Shown: positions 34,760-43,847 of the stretch, piece after piece
Position numbering within the stretch: position 1 is the first letter of the stretch
Layout of the letters: every line of letters starts with the position of its first letter
NCBI GenBank assembly: GCA_052148155.1
Contig: JBKQIY010000019.1
Coordinates: 1-64,000, forward strand
DNA: 64,000 nt
Direction: 5' to 3'
Origin: JBBQER01 sp052148155
GTDB taxonomy: Bacteria > Actinomycetota > Acidimicrobiia > IMCC26256 > PALSA-610
Made by a program: the position numbers and the translations under genes
The notes under the pieces: model-generated
Seen by the model: the letters and a program-made list of their open reading frames with translations, nothing else
Database searches by the model: none
What the model was told of the DNA's origin: nothing

Positions 34760-37132
34760 GTGCGAACCGTCGACGCTGCGCCCCTCTCAGTTGAAGAGCT
34801 GGCGCGCATCGATGCCTACTGGCGAGCCGCGAACTACCTGAGCGTCGGTCAGATCTATCTCCTCGACAACGCATTGCTGGCACGTCCGCTCGTGGCGGCC
34901 GATGTGAAGCCGAGACTGCTCGGCCACTGGGGGACGAGCCCGGGCCTGAACATGATTTACGCGCATCTCGATCGCGTGATCGCACGCGACGATCTCAACT
35001 GCATATATGTGACCGGTCCGGGACACGGGGGTCCGGCGATTCTCGCAAACACGTGGCTCGAGGGGAGCTACACCGAGACGTATCCGGCGATCGCACGAGA
35101 CGCGTCAGGGATGGAACGGCTCTTCAAACAGTTCTCGTTTCCTGGTGGAGTCCCGAGCCACGTTGCGCCGGAGACCCCGGGCTCGATCCACGAAGGCGGC
35201 GAGCTCGGCTACTCGTTGAGTCACGCGTTCGGCGCCGCGTTCGACAACCCCGATCTCGTCGTGGCGTGCGTGATCGGCGATGGCGAGGCCGAAACAGGAC
35301 CGCTCGCGACGAGCTGGCATTCGAACAAGTTTCTTGATCCGGTCGGCGATGGTGCGGTGCTCCCGATCCTGCACTTGAACGGTTACAAGATCGCTAACCC
35401 GACAGTGCTCGCTCGGATCTCCGAGAGCGAGCTCACCGACCTGCTCGTCGGCTGTGGATGGGAGCCGTATCTCGTCGCAGGCGACGACCCCGCACTCGTC
35501 CACCAAGAACTCGCAGCGACGCTCGACCAGGTGCTCAGTGAGATCCGAGCGCTCCAATCTCGTGCGCGCGTCGATGGGGACAGGACACGGGCACGATGGC
35601 CGATGATCGTCCTGCGAACGCCGAAGGGTTGGACCGGCCCCAAAGAGGTCGACGGCCTTCCCGTCGAGGGAACCTGGCGAGCGCATCAGGTGCCGCTCAT
35701 GGAAGTGCGCGAGAAGCCGGAGCGCCTCGCGGCGCTCGAGGCGTGGATGCGTTCGTACCGCCCACAAGAACTGTTCGACGATGCCGGCCGGCCACATGCC
35801 CACATCGTCGATTGGTTGCCGCGTGACAGTCGACGCATGGGTTCCAACCCGCACACCAACGGGGGATTGCTGCTGCGTGACCTGGTCCTCCCAAACTTCC
35901 GCGATTTCGGCGTCGATGTGCCGAGCCCGGGTGAGCCCGCAGCGGAGGCGACGCGGATACTCGGCCGATACCTGCGCGACCTTTTCCTCCTGAACGCCGA
36001 CGCGCGCGACTTCCGGCTGTTCGGCCCCGACGAAACCGCGTCGAACCGTCTCGACGCGGTCTACGAAGCGACAGCCAAGACGTGGGAGGCCGAAATCCTG
36101 CCGGTCGATGTATCGCTCGGGCGAGACGGTCGCGTGATGGAGATTCTCTCGGAAACCACGTGTCAGGGCTGGCTGGAAGGTTATTTGCTGACCGGCCGGC
36201 ACGGACTGTTTTCGTGTTACGAAGCGTTCACGCACATCGTCGACTCGATGTTCAACCAGCATGCAAAGTGGTTGAAGGTCTCCCGCACCTTGGCGTGGCG
36301 GCGACCGATCGCGTCGCTGAATTATCTCCTGACATCTCACGTATGGCGGCAGGACAACAACGGATTCACGCACCAGGATCCCGGTTTCATCGATCTTGTT
36401 GTGAACAAGAAGGCCGAGGTCGTACGCGTCTATCTTCCGCCCGATACGAACACCCTGCTCTCGACGGTCGACCATTGCCTGCGCACGCGCAACTACGTGA
36501 ACGTCATCGTCGCCGGCAAACAGCCGCAGCCGAGCTGGCTTTCCATCGAAGAGGCCGACCTGCACTGCACCCGTGGCATCGGCATCTGGGACTGGGCGAG
36601 CAACGACGAAGGCGCCGAACCCGACGTGGTGATGGCCTGCGCCGGCGACGTACCGACACTCGAGACGATCGCCGCCGTGTCACTACTGCGCAAGCACCTA
36701 CCCGAACTGAAAGTGCGAGTCGTCAACGTTGTCGACCTGATGCGCCTCGAGCCCGACACCGAGCACCCGCACGGACTGTCAGATCGGGAGTACGACGCGC
36801 TGTTTACGACTGACAAGACGGTGATCTTCGCCTATCACGGCTATCCGTCACTGATCCATCGCCTCACGTACCGGCGCCACGGTCACGACAATCTCCACGT
36901 GCGCGGCTACAAGGAAGAAGGAACGGTGACAACCCCATTCGACATGGTTGTGCTGAACGACATGGATCGCTTCCATCTCGTGATGGACGTCATCGACCGG
37001 GTTCCAGGGCTCGGCGCCCATGCCGCGCTAGTCCGCCAGCACATGGTCGACGCACGCACCCGCCATGTCGAGTACACCCATCAGTTCGGCGAGGACATGC
37101 CCGAGGTGCGCGATTGGACCTGGCCTGCCTGA
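34760..37132 (+). CDS. xfp: Xylulose-5-phosphate/fructose-6-phosphate phosphoketolase
   Basis: A 790-residue thiamine-diphosphate enzyme that splits xylulose-5-P or fructose-6-P with phosphate into acetyl-phosphate plus a triose or tetrose phosphate. Length and motifs are standard: SVGQIYLLDNALL and GHWGTSPGLNMIYAHL near the N-terminus, YVTGPGHGGPAILANTWLEG, the PSHVAPETPGSIHEGGELGY active-site loop, the thiamine-binding IGDGEAETGPLATSWHSNKF, LHLNGYKIANPT, and the late HVWRQDNNGFTHQDPGF and DQ/HG motifs. GTG 34760 is the start. Sixteen bases separate its stop from acetate kinase, which uses its product acetyl-phosphate. Confidence 0.96.
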   Translation: MRTVDAAPLSVEELARIDAYWRAANYLSVGQIYLLDNALLARPLVAADVKPRLLGHWGTSPGLNMIYAHLDRVIARDDLNCIYVTGPGHGGPAILANTWLEGSYTETYPAIARDASGMERLFKQFSFPGGVPSHVAPETPGSIHEGGELGYSLSHAFGAAFDNPDLVVACVIGDGEAETGPLATSWHSNKFLDPVGDGAVLPILHLNGYKIANPTVLARISESELTDLLVGCGWEPYLVAGDDPALVHQELAATLDQVLSEIRALQSRARVDGDRTRARWPMIVLRTPKGWTGPKEVDGLPVEGTWRAHQVPLMEVREKPERLAALEAWMRSYRPQELFDDAGRPHAHIVDWLPRDSRRMGSNPHTNGGLLLRDLVLPNFRDFGVDVPSPGEPAAEATRILGRYLRDLFLLNADARDFRLFGPDETASNRLDAVYEATAKTWEAEILPVDVSLGRDGRVMEILSETTCQGWLEGYLLTGRHGLFSCYEAFTHIVDSMFNQHAKWLKVSRTLAWRRPIASLNYLLTSHVWRQDNNGFTHQDPGFIDLVVNKKAEVVRVYLPPDTNTLLSTVDHCLRTRNYVNVIVAGKQPQPSWLSIEEADLHCTRGIGIWDWASNDEGAEPDVVMACAGDVPTLETIAAVSLLRKHLPELKVRVVNVVDLMRLEPDTEHPHGLSDREYDALFTTDKTVIFAYHGYPSLIHRLTYRRHGHDNLHVRGYKEEGTVTTPFDMVVLNDMDRFHLVMDVIDRVPGLGAHAALVRQHMVDARTRHVEYTHQFGEDMPEVRDWTWPA

Positions 37133-37148
37133 TGACGGTGCCGGCCTG

Positions 37149-38258
37149 ATGTGGGTGCTAGTGGTCAACGCCGGTTCGAGCAGTCTGAAGCTTCGGGTTC
37201 TCGGAGATGACGACGACATCGAGGCCGAACACGACATCGAACGCTGGAATGTCGAAGACGAGGCCACCGACCTCGCCGGATTGCTCGCAACGCTGCCTCC
37301 CTTCCAGGCGGTAGGTCACCGAGTCGTCCATGGCGGCCGGCAGTTTCGCGAACCAATTCGCGTCGACGCCGAGACCGAACGCGCGCTCCTCGCGTTGTCG
37401 TCGCTCGCACCCTTGCACCAGCCCCGCGCGGTCGCGGGCATCGCGCTCCTGCGTCGTCTGTATCCCGATCTCCCGCAGGTCGCATGCTTCGACACCGCGT
37501 TTCACGCCACGATGGCGGCCGCCGCGTCGACGTACGCGCTCCCGAAAGAGTGGCGCGACCGGTGGGGGTTGGAACGATTCGGCTTCCATGGCCTCTCGCA
37601 CGCCTACGCCTCCCGGCGCGCGGCGGAGCTCACCGGACGAGTCAACGAACCCGGCTTACGTGTTGTGAGCTGCCATCTTGGCGGCGGAGCGTCGTTGTGC
37701 GCGGTACGGGGCGGCTGTTCCGTTGATACCACCATGGGGTTCACGCCACTCGAAGGACTGGTGATGGCGACCCGTTCCGGAACAGTCGATCCGGGTCTGG
37801 TCGTGTGGCTGATACAACACGCAGGTCTCGCGCCCGAAACGGTGGCGCGGGCGCTCGAGTCCGCCTCGGGCCTTGCCGGGTTGTCGAGCATCCCGGGAGG
37901 AGATATGCGCGACGTTCTCGCCGCGCGCGCGGCGGGAGACCCGCAGGCAGTGCTCGCCGTCGATGTGTACATCCACCGCCTGCGCCGCGAGCTCGGCGGG
38001 ATGGTCGCCGGCCTTGGAGGTGTCGACGTGCTCGTATTTACTGGCGGGGTAGGAGAGCACATACACGAGGTGCGCGCGGACCTATGTCGCGGTTTCGAGT
38101 TCGCCGGCGTTCGCCTGGATGCGGCGCGCAACGCATCGTTACTTGGGGAAGGTGAGATCACGGCGGCTGACTCGTTGGTGCCCGCCCTCGTCGTCGCTGC
38201 GCGCGAAGACATCGAAATCACACACCAAGTCCGCGGCGTGCTCGGTCGATCATCGTGA
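37149..38258 (+). CDS. ackA: Acetate kinase
   Basis: A 369-residue acetate kinase making acetate and ATP from acetyl-phosphate and ADP. Marks: VLVVNAGSSSLK at the N-terminus, GHRVVHGG, CFDTAFHATM, RFGFHGLSHAYASRRA, VSCHLGGGASLCAV, DTTMGFTPLEGLVMATRSG, LVFTGGVGEHIHEVR, and a C-terminal Asp/Glu-rich end. It is about 30 residues shorter than the 395-400 typical of the family, mainly in the early region. ATG 37149 starts directly at the family motif. It lies in an operon after phosphoketolase and overlaps the next gene (GTGA). No phosphotransacetylase gene is present. Confidence 0.94.
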   Translation: MWVLVVNAGSSSLKLRVLGDDDDIEAEHDIERWNVEDEATDLAGLLATLPPFQAVGHRVVHGGRQFREPIRVDAETERALLALSSLAPLHQPRAVAGIALLRRLYPDLPQVACFDTAFHATMAAAASTYALPKEWRDRWGLERFGFHGLSHAYASRRAAELTGRVNEPGLRVVSCHLGGGASLCAVRGGCSVDTTMGFTPLEGLVMATRSGTVDPGLVVWLIQHAGLAPETVARALESASGLAGLSSIPGGDMRDVLAARAAGDPQAVLAVDVYIHRLRRELGGMVAGLGGVDVLVFTGGVGEHIHEVRADLCRGFEFAGVRLDAARNASLLGEGEITAADSLVPALVVAAREDIEITHQVRGVLGRSS

Positions 38259-41176
38259 CGGTACCTGACCTCGCTCGTCGCTTCGAGGGAGTGATGTTCG
38301 ATTGGGATGGAACCGCGGTGGCCGATCGGAAGGCGAATGCGAACGACGTCCGCAGCGTGGTCGAGCAGTTGTGCGGGTCCGGCGTCGACGTCGCCATCGT
38401 GAGCGGTACCCACCTCGACAACGTCGACGGTCAGCTCGTTGCGCGTCCGCGGGGTCCTGGGCGACTGTTGCTTGCGCTCAATCGAGGTTCCGAGCTGTTC
38501 GAGGTCGGCGCCGAAGGCGCACAGCTCGTCGATCGCCGTCGAGCGACGACCGAAGAGGACGCGGCACTGACACGGGCCGCGGAGGAAACCGTCTCGAGGC
38601 TCGGTGCGCGCGGACTCGAAACCCGTGTCGTCTCCCAGCGGCTGAACCGCCGCAAGATCGACCTCATCCCGACACCGGAATGGGCGGACCCGCCGAAGTC
38701 TCAGATCGATCAGCTGCTCGCGGCGGTCGAACGACGGCTGCACAACGCCGGCTTCGAGGATCTCGCGCAGGTCGCGTCACTCGCGATCAACGTCGCACGC
38801 GATGCGGGAATCGCCGATCCCCGGGTTACCAGTGACGCCAAACACGTGGAGATCGGCCTTACCGACAAGGCCGACTCCGCCCGCGCGGTGTTCGCACAAC
38901 TTTGGGCCGACGGCATTGCGCCGGAACAGGTGCTGATCGGCGGCGACGAGTTCGGCACGCTTGGCGGACTTCCCGGTAGCGACTCGCTGATGCTCGTCGA
39001 TGACGCCGCACCGTCGGCGGTGTTCTCCGTCGGGATCGAACCCAACGGCGTGCCTGACGGCGTTGCGCACGTCGGGGGCGGACCGGCGCGCTTTGTCGAG
39101 TTGCTGAGTGAACAACTGCGACGCCGGTCGGACCTCCCACACGTCGTGTCGCGCGACGGGTGGTCGCTCGTCGTGAAACGGCTCGATGCCGCTGCGGGAA
39201 AGTCGCACGACGCGCTGCTCACGATTGCTGACGGCCTCATCGGAACCAACGGCGCGACCCTGCTCGCGCATCCGGCGGCTCGCCCAGAACTGTTGGTCGC
39301 GGGCGTGTTCGACGGTGACGGCCCGCTCACCGATTTGCTGTGCGGACCTCACTGGGCGACGTTGTCCGGCGCGCTCGACCCGGACGACCACGTGTGCAGG
39401 GTGCTCGATCTCCGGACCGCGCTGCTCGGCGAAGAGGTCGACGGCACCACCACGGTGCGTTCTGTGCGGTTCTCTTCATTTGCCCGGCCGGGCATCGCGG
39501 TGTTGCGAGCCGACATTGACCCGCCCGACAGTTCGGACGCGCTCGTGGCCCCGGACGGAGCCGTACTGACCGACCTCGACGACGGCGCCCAATGGACGGC
39601 GGCGCGTGGCACATCCGGTTCAATCACTGCTGCGGCCTGGCAACGACGTGACGTCAGCCGAGTCGATCGGATCGCGGCTTACGTGGCTGGTCCAGCCGAC
39701 GCGGAGCCCGACCGCGCCAACGCACGCCTCGCACGTGCACGCAGCGACGGATTCGACGCGTTGTTGGCCGAGCATCGCCGAACCTGGTCGCAGCGCTGGG
39801 AGCGTGCCGACATTCGAATCGATGGCGACGCGTCTCTTCAGTTGAACGTCCGCCTGGCGCTATATCACTTGATGGCGTCGGTCGCGGTTCACGGCGAGGC
39901 CGCGGTCGGCGCGCGGGGCATGACGGGACACGACTATCGCGGACACGTATTTTGGGACGCGGAGCTGTTCGTCTTGCCGTTTCTCGCCGCGACCGAGCCG
40001 GCGGCGGCGCGGGCCATGCTCGAGTACCGGTGCAACCGTCTTCCCGCCGCGCTTGCCGAGGCACGGGCCGAGGGTCGTCAAGGTGCGCGCTTTCCGTGGG
40101 AATCCGCGGCCAGCGGATTCGACGTGACGCCCCGCGTCGTGCACGATCCGAGCGGCCACGTCGTACCGATCCGTACCGGTGAGGCCGAGCTGCACATTGT
40201 CGGCGACGTCGCCTGGGCAGTCTGCTGCTACGTCGACTGGACGAACGATCAGGAGTTCGCGCTGGGTGCGGGAAGGCGAATCTTGATCGAAACCGCACGC
40301 TACTGGGCCTCCCGCGTTCGTGTCGACGGTTCCGGACGAGCGCATCTGTACGGGGTGATCGGGCCCGACGAGTACCACGAGCCCGTGGACGACAACGCGT
40401 TCACGAACGTACTCGCCCGTTGGAATCTTCGCCGCGCCGCGGCCGAAGCGTTGGCGGTCGATGACGACGCCGTCAGCCGCGACGAAGTGCTGGTCTGGCA
40501 GCGCCTCGCCGACGCGCTCGTCGACGGTTTCGACCCGGCTACTGGTGTGTACGAGGAATTCGCAGGCTTTTTCAATCTCGATCCGACGCTCGTCCGCGAC
40601 CTCTTACCTCAACGCCCGGTCACCGCCGATCTCGTGCTGGGTGCCAGCCGAGTCCACGGCGCTCAGGTTGTGAAGCAGGCCGACGTGTTGATGCTTCACC
40701 ACCTGCTACCCGACGAGGTCGAGTCCGGTTCGCTGGCCGCGAACCTCGATTTCTACGAGCCGCGCACTGCGCATGGCAGCTCCTTGTCGTTAGGTATCCA
40801 TGCCGCGCTGTTCGCTCGGGCCGGCCGCAATGACGAAGCCCTTGAAGCGTTGCGGATCGCCGCCGATATCGACGAGAACGACGTGACGCGCACCGGTGCC
40901 GGCGGTGTGCACCTGGGCGCGATGGGAAGCGTGTGGCAGGCGCTCGCGTACGGGTTTGCCGGACTGCGACCGCGTGGCGACGCCCTCGCGCTCGACCCGC
41001 ATCTACCCGATTCGTTGACGGGTCTTGAGATCGGCGTGCAGTTTCGAGGTGTGCCTGTTCGTCTGCGCTTCGAGCGGGACTCGGTCGTCGCGCAGGCGGC
41101 GTCGCCGATCGTGCTGATCGTCGGCGGCGAACGGGTCACCTGCGAGCCGGGAGAAACACGCGTTCCGAGACGATGA
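38255..41176 (+). CDS. HAD phosphatase-like / GH65 glycoside phosphorylase fusion
   Basis: A 973-residue two-part protein. Residues 1 to about 270 are a HAD/trehalose-phosphatase-like domain (GVMFDWDGTAVADRK, VAIVSGTH, LIGGDEFG, LMLVDDA). Residues about 285-973 are glycoside hydrolase family 65: RGMTGHDYRGHVFWDAELFV, GARFPWESAASG, then GPDEYHEPVDDNAFTN with the general acid Glu706, VVKQADVLML for phosphate binding, and EPRTAHGSSLSLGIHA. GH65 enzymes phosphorolyse alpha-glucosides such as trehalose, maltose or kojibiose into beta-glucose-1-P plus glucose. The layout resembles mycobacterial OtsB1 (Rv2006). Coupling to phosphoketolase and acetate kinase suggests a phosphate-driven disaccharide route. 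Confidence 0.9.
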   Translation: MTVPDLARRFEGVMFDWDGTAVADRKANANDVRSVVEQLCGSGVDVAIVSGTHLDNVDGQLVARPRGPGRLLLALNRGSELFEVGAEGAQLVDRRRATTEEDAALTRAAEETVSRLGARGLETRVVSQRLNRRKIDLIPTPEWADPPKSQIDQLLAAVERRLHNAGFEDLAQVASLAINVARDAGIADPRVTSDAKHVEIGLTDKADSARAVFAQLWADGIAPEQVLIGGDEFGTLGGLPGSDSLMLVDDAAPSAVFSVGIEPNGVPDGVAHVGGGPARFVELLSEQLRRRSDLPHVVSRDGWSLVVKRLDAAAGKSHDALLTIADGLIGTNGATLLAHPAARPELLVAGVFDGDGPLTDLLCGPHWATLSGALDPDDHVCRVLDLRTALLGEEVDGTTTVRSVRFSSFARPGIAVLRADIDPPDSSDALVAPDGAVLTDLDDGAQWTAARGTSGSITAAAWQRRDVSRVDRIAAYVAGPADAEPDRANARLARARSDGFDALLAEHRRTWSQRWERADIRIDGDASLQLNVRLALYHLMASVAVHGEAAVGARGMTGHDYRGHVFWDAELFVLPFLAATEPAAARAMLEYRCNRLPAALAEARAEGRQGARFPWESAASGFDVTPRVVHDPSGHVVPIRTGEAELHIVGDVAWAVCCYVDWTNDQEFALGAGRRILIETARYWASRVRVDGSGRAHLYGVIGPDEYHEPVDDNAFTNVLARWNLRRAAAEALAVDDDAVSRDEVLVWQRLADALVDGFDPATGVYEEFAGFFNLDPTLVRDLLPQRPVTADLVLGASRVHGAQVVKQADVLMLHHLLPDEVESGSLAANLDFYEPRTAHGSSLSLGIHAALFARAGRNDEALEALRIAADIDENDVTRTGAGGVHLGAMGSVWQALAYGFAGLRPRGDALALDPHLPDSLTGLEIGVQFRGVPVRLRFERDSVVAQAASPIVLIVGGERVTCEPGETRVPRR

Positions 41177-41458
41177 ACGTCAGGGTCGCGCCGGAGACGA
41201 CGAGCCGGCCGAACAGCAAGAACGCCACCACAGCGCACCCCACCGACCGAGGTTCGCAGCGGTGAAGCGCGTCACCGACGCGGCGACGGAGAACCCACCG
41301 ACGAATGTGAACACGTCGATCCTGACCCGCCGGGATCGGGTCCGGCCGCCGGGTGTGCCAGAAACGCCGACTACCTGATCGCTCCGACGTAAAAGCTCCG
41401 TGGTCATCGTTGACGGGCACGCGGACCGAGCGCCGACGCACCCTGACCTGGCCGGTGC

Positions 41459-41842
41459 TCATTCTGTGGATGCTTGCCATCTCGGCGAAGGTGTCGGACG
41501 CGAGCCGCCCGAACCGGTCTCGGGTCGGGCGAATCCTCGGACGGGGTACGTTTCGGACTGGTGGGGGAGTCTGCGCCGTTGGCGCAGGATGCGTTGACGT
41601 TCTCGCTCCGATGCTCCACCCCAGACGCCGTAGTCGAGGCGGTTGGTCAACGCGTACTCGAGGCATTCGCCGCGCACCGGACATTGCGCGCATACGCGTT
41701 GGACCGCCTCGACGCCAGACCCGTCGGAAGGAAAGAACGTCGTGGCGTTTGCTCCCCGGCAGTACGCGGCGCTCATCCACGATTGCAACCCGAAGTCTGG
41801 TCGGTCGGTCGACTCAGGACTGTGTCCCACCCGCGCGAGCAC
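41459..41842 (-). CDS. WhiB-family iron-sulfur transcriptional regulator
   Basis: A 127-residue WhiB-like protein. The four cluster-binding cysteines are Cys28 (AAYCRGANATTFFP), Cys51 and Cys54 (RVCAQCPVR) and Cys60 (GECLEYAL). They are followed by the beta-turn YGVWGGASERERQRI and a basic C-terminus (LRQRRR). The family binds a [4Fe-4S] cluster and partners the principal sigma factor, controlling development, redox or stress genes. It is restricted to Actinobacteria and their phages. GTG 41842 is the likely start. The C-terminal 35 residues are Pro/Ser/Gly-rich. Confidence 0.9.
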   Translation of the reverse strand: MLARVGHSPESTDRPDFGLQSWMSAAYCRGANATTFFPSDGSGVEAVQRVCAQCPVRGECLEYALTNRLDYGVWGGASERERQRILRQRRRLPHQSETYPVRGFARPETGSGGSRPTPSPRWQASTE

Positions 41843-41953
41843 CTTCCGCGGCTGATTGCCGCCGGAGCCGGTCTCGGTCGCCAGGGTCTGGGACGCCGAT
41901 CTGCTGTCACTGGACTGATGACGACCTCAACTCTACTCCGCCGGTCGGGACGA

Positions 41954-42802
41954 TCATTTGTGCCGGGTCGGGGTCTGTGTGATTTGAACGCGAGTCTCGT
42001 TCGTGGCGGTTGAGGTCCACTGGCCGCCGGGTGTCCATTGCAGTCCGGCGAAGTGAACGGTTGTGATGCGGTACTGATCGGCATGACCGACGAGCCAGGA
42101 TGCGATCGTCCAGCCGCGAGCCGACGAAACAGGCGCGCCGAGACTCAACGGTCCGAGTTCCCGCGTCAGCGCAGGGATCGGCGACGCTGGCGTCGTCGTC
42201 GACTCGGGGAGCGAGAACTCGCAGGCGAGGCCGGCAGCGGTTTCGCCTGTCGTCGCGATCGCGAGGGTTCGCGCCAGCGGTTCCCAGAGCGCGTACGCCT
42301 GGGGTGCGTTGCTGTGTTGTACGGCCTGAGCTGCGTCGGTGACTGGCATCGTCTGCCAGCCGGGCACTCGCGCGAGTGCCTTGAAGAACGCGGCGGCTGC
42401 GTAACGCGGGTTCATGACCTGCGCGGCAGTTCCCCAACCTTGAGACGGACGCTGTTGGAACAGGCCGAGCGAATCGCGGTCGCCGTAGTCGATGTTGTGA
42501 AGCTGTGATTCCTGAAGTGCGGTCGCGAGCGCGACCGTCACTGCGTGATCAGGCATGTCGAGCCGCTTGGCGACCGCGGCGATCGTGGTCGCGTTGGCGG
42601 CCTGCGCGAGATCGATGACGTACTCCGAGGAGCCGACGGTGACCCGACACAACGACACCCTGATCGTTTTCTTCCCGAGGGCCGCCCAGATGGCAATGGC
42701 TGCGATGACGACCGCGGCACCAGCGAACATGAGCATCAGAGCGCGAATCGCGGTTCGACGGCCCGAAAGCATCACAGCGACGATACCGTCGGCGCCCGAC
42801 AT
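41954..42802 (-). CDS. Membrane-anchored lysozyme-like (transglycosylase-fold) protein
   Basis: A 282-residue protein with one N-terminal membrane helix (ALMLMFAGAAVVIAAIAIWAAL) and an outward domain. The core VALATALQESQLHNIDYGDRDSLGLFQQRPSQGWGT, with the catalytic-type Glu in QES and the SLGLFQQRP turn, is a lysozyme-like fold common as actinobacterial 'hypothetical' exported proteins. ARVPGWQTMPVTDAAQAVQHS follows, as in that group. A peptidoglycan-cleaving or -binding role is likely but unproven. It diverges from a methyltransferase only 33 bases away. Confidence 0.78.
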   Translation of the reverse strand: MSGADGIVAVMLSGRRTAIRALMLMFAGAAVVIAAIAIWAALGKKTIRVSLCRVTVGSSEYVIDLAQAANATTIAAVAKRLDMPDHAVTVALATALQESQLHNIDYGDRDSLGLFQQRPSQGWGTAAQVMNPRYAAAAFFKALARVPGWQTMPVTDAAQAVQHSNAPQAYALWEPLARTLAIATTGETAAGLACEFSLPESTTTPASPIPALTRELGPLSLGAPVSSARGWTIASWLVGHADQYRITTVHFAGLQWTPGGQWTSTATNETRVQITQTPTRHK

Positions 42803-42835
42803 TCTCCGCGCGTCAGGTCACGATACATTCGACGC

Positions 42836-43681
42836 GTGGCGGGCGAGTGGTTCGAATGGGAGTGGGACGAGACGCTCTTCGCCGGCTCTGCGTGCCATTA
42901 CGACCGCGGACGTCTTCCCTACGCTCCCGCGCTCGCCGACGCCTTCGGATCGTCGCTGGGCCTTGATGGTCGGGGTCGGCTGCTCGATGTCGGCTGCGGG
43001 CCCGGTACCGTGACACTTCGTTTCGCGCACCTCTTCGACGAAGTAGTTGGGCTGGATCCGGACGCCGGCATGATCGATGAGGCGGAACGACTCGCGTCCG
43101 AGCGGGCCGTGAGCAATGCGAGATGGGTTCGCAGACGTGCTGAAGAGCTGCCCGCCGACCTCGGCGTTTTTCGCGTGGTCACCTTCGCGGCATCGTTGCA
43201 CTGGATGAACCGGCCGCTTGTCGCCGCTCGCGTCCGAAAGATGCTCCAACCCGACGGCGTCGTAGTGCATGTCGACAACCGCCATCAAGACAGCCTCGAG
43301 CCCGGCCGCGCACTCCCGGCGCCCCCGCGAGATCGCATCGACGTCCTGCGACGCGTCTACCTCGGGGACGACCGTCGCGCCGGCCGGTCGATTCGCAACA
43401 CGTCACCGGCCGACGAAGGAGACGTGTTTCGCGCAGCCGGATACATCGGCCCGGAACTCGTCGTGGTTCCCGACGGTCGTACTCTGGTCAGGTCGATCGA
43501 CGACATCGTCGACGAAACCTTCTCGATGTCATCGACCGCGCCACACCTCTTCGGCGAACGTCAGCGGGAGTTCGAAGCCGATCTGCGTGCCCTGCTGGCG
43601 GACGCCTCGCATGAAGGCATGTTCTCCGTGCGCCTTCCCGACAACGAACTCAAAATATGGCGACAAGCATACAGCCCCTGA
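42836..43681 (+). CDS. Class I SAM-dependent methyltransferase
   Basis: A 281-residue methyltransferase. SAM-binding motif I is LLDVGCGPGTVTLRF, with the acidic residue in VVGLDPDAGMIDEA and motif IV in VVTFAASLHWMNRP. The SLHWM pattern is typical of the UbiE/small-molecule (trans-aconitate- or malonyl-type) group. The frame opens earlier, but homology starts at GTG 42836 (MAGEWFEWEWDETLF). TACATT at 42824-42829, seven bases before the GTG, suggests a leaderless transcript. Substrate unknown. Confidence 0.82.
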   Translation: MAGEWFEWEWDETLFAGSACHYDRGRLPYAPALADAFGSSLGLDGRGRLLDVGCGPGTVTLRFAHLFDEVVGLDPDAGMIDEAERLASERAVSNARWVRRRAEELPADLGVFRVVTFAASLHWMNRPLVAARVRKMLQPDGVVVHVDNRHQDSLEPGRALPAPPRDRIDVLRRVYLGDDRRAGRSIRNTSPADEGDVFRAAGYIGPELVVVPDGRTLVRSIDDIVDETFSMSSTAPHLFGERQREFEADLRALLADASHEGMFSVRLPDNELKIWRQAYSP

Positions 43682-43847
43682 GCGCCTGAATGCTCGACCA
43701 TCGGAGCGTCGGCACGTGCGCCGAGCCGATGTCGACATCGAGCTCCGTGCCGCTCCGGTCATCGTGCCGGTCGCGATGCTCGCCGTACGACGGAGCAGGA
43801 GGCTACGTTCCCGCCGACGTCCGCGTTGGCGAGAGGGAGGGACGGCG

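Noticed and set aside
35105..36565. 486-codon open frame on the minus strand
   Set aside because: Fully antisense to phosphoketolase, whose motifs are unmistakable.
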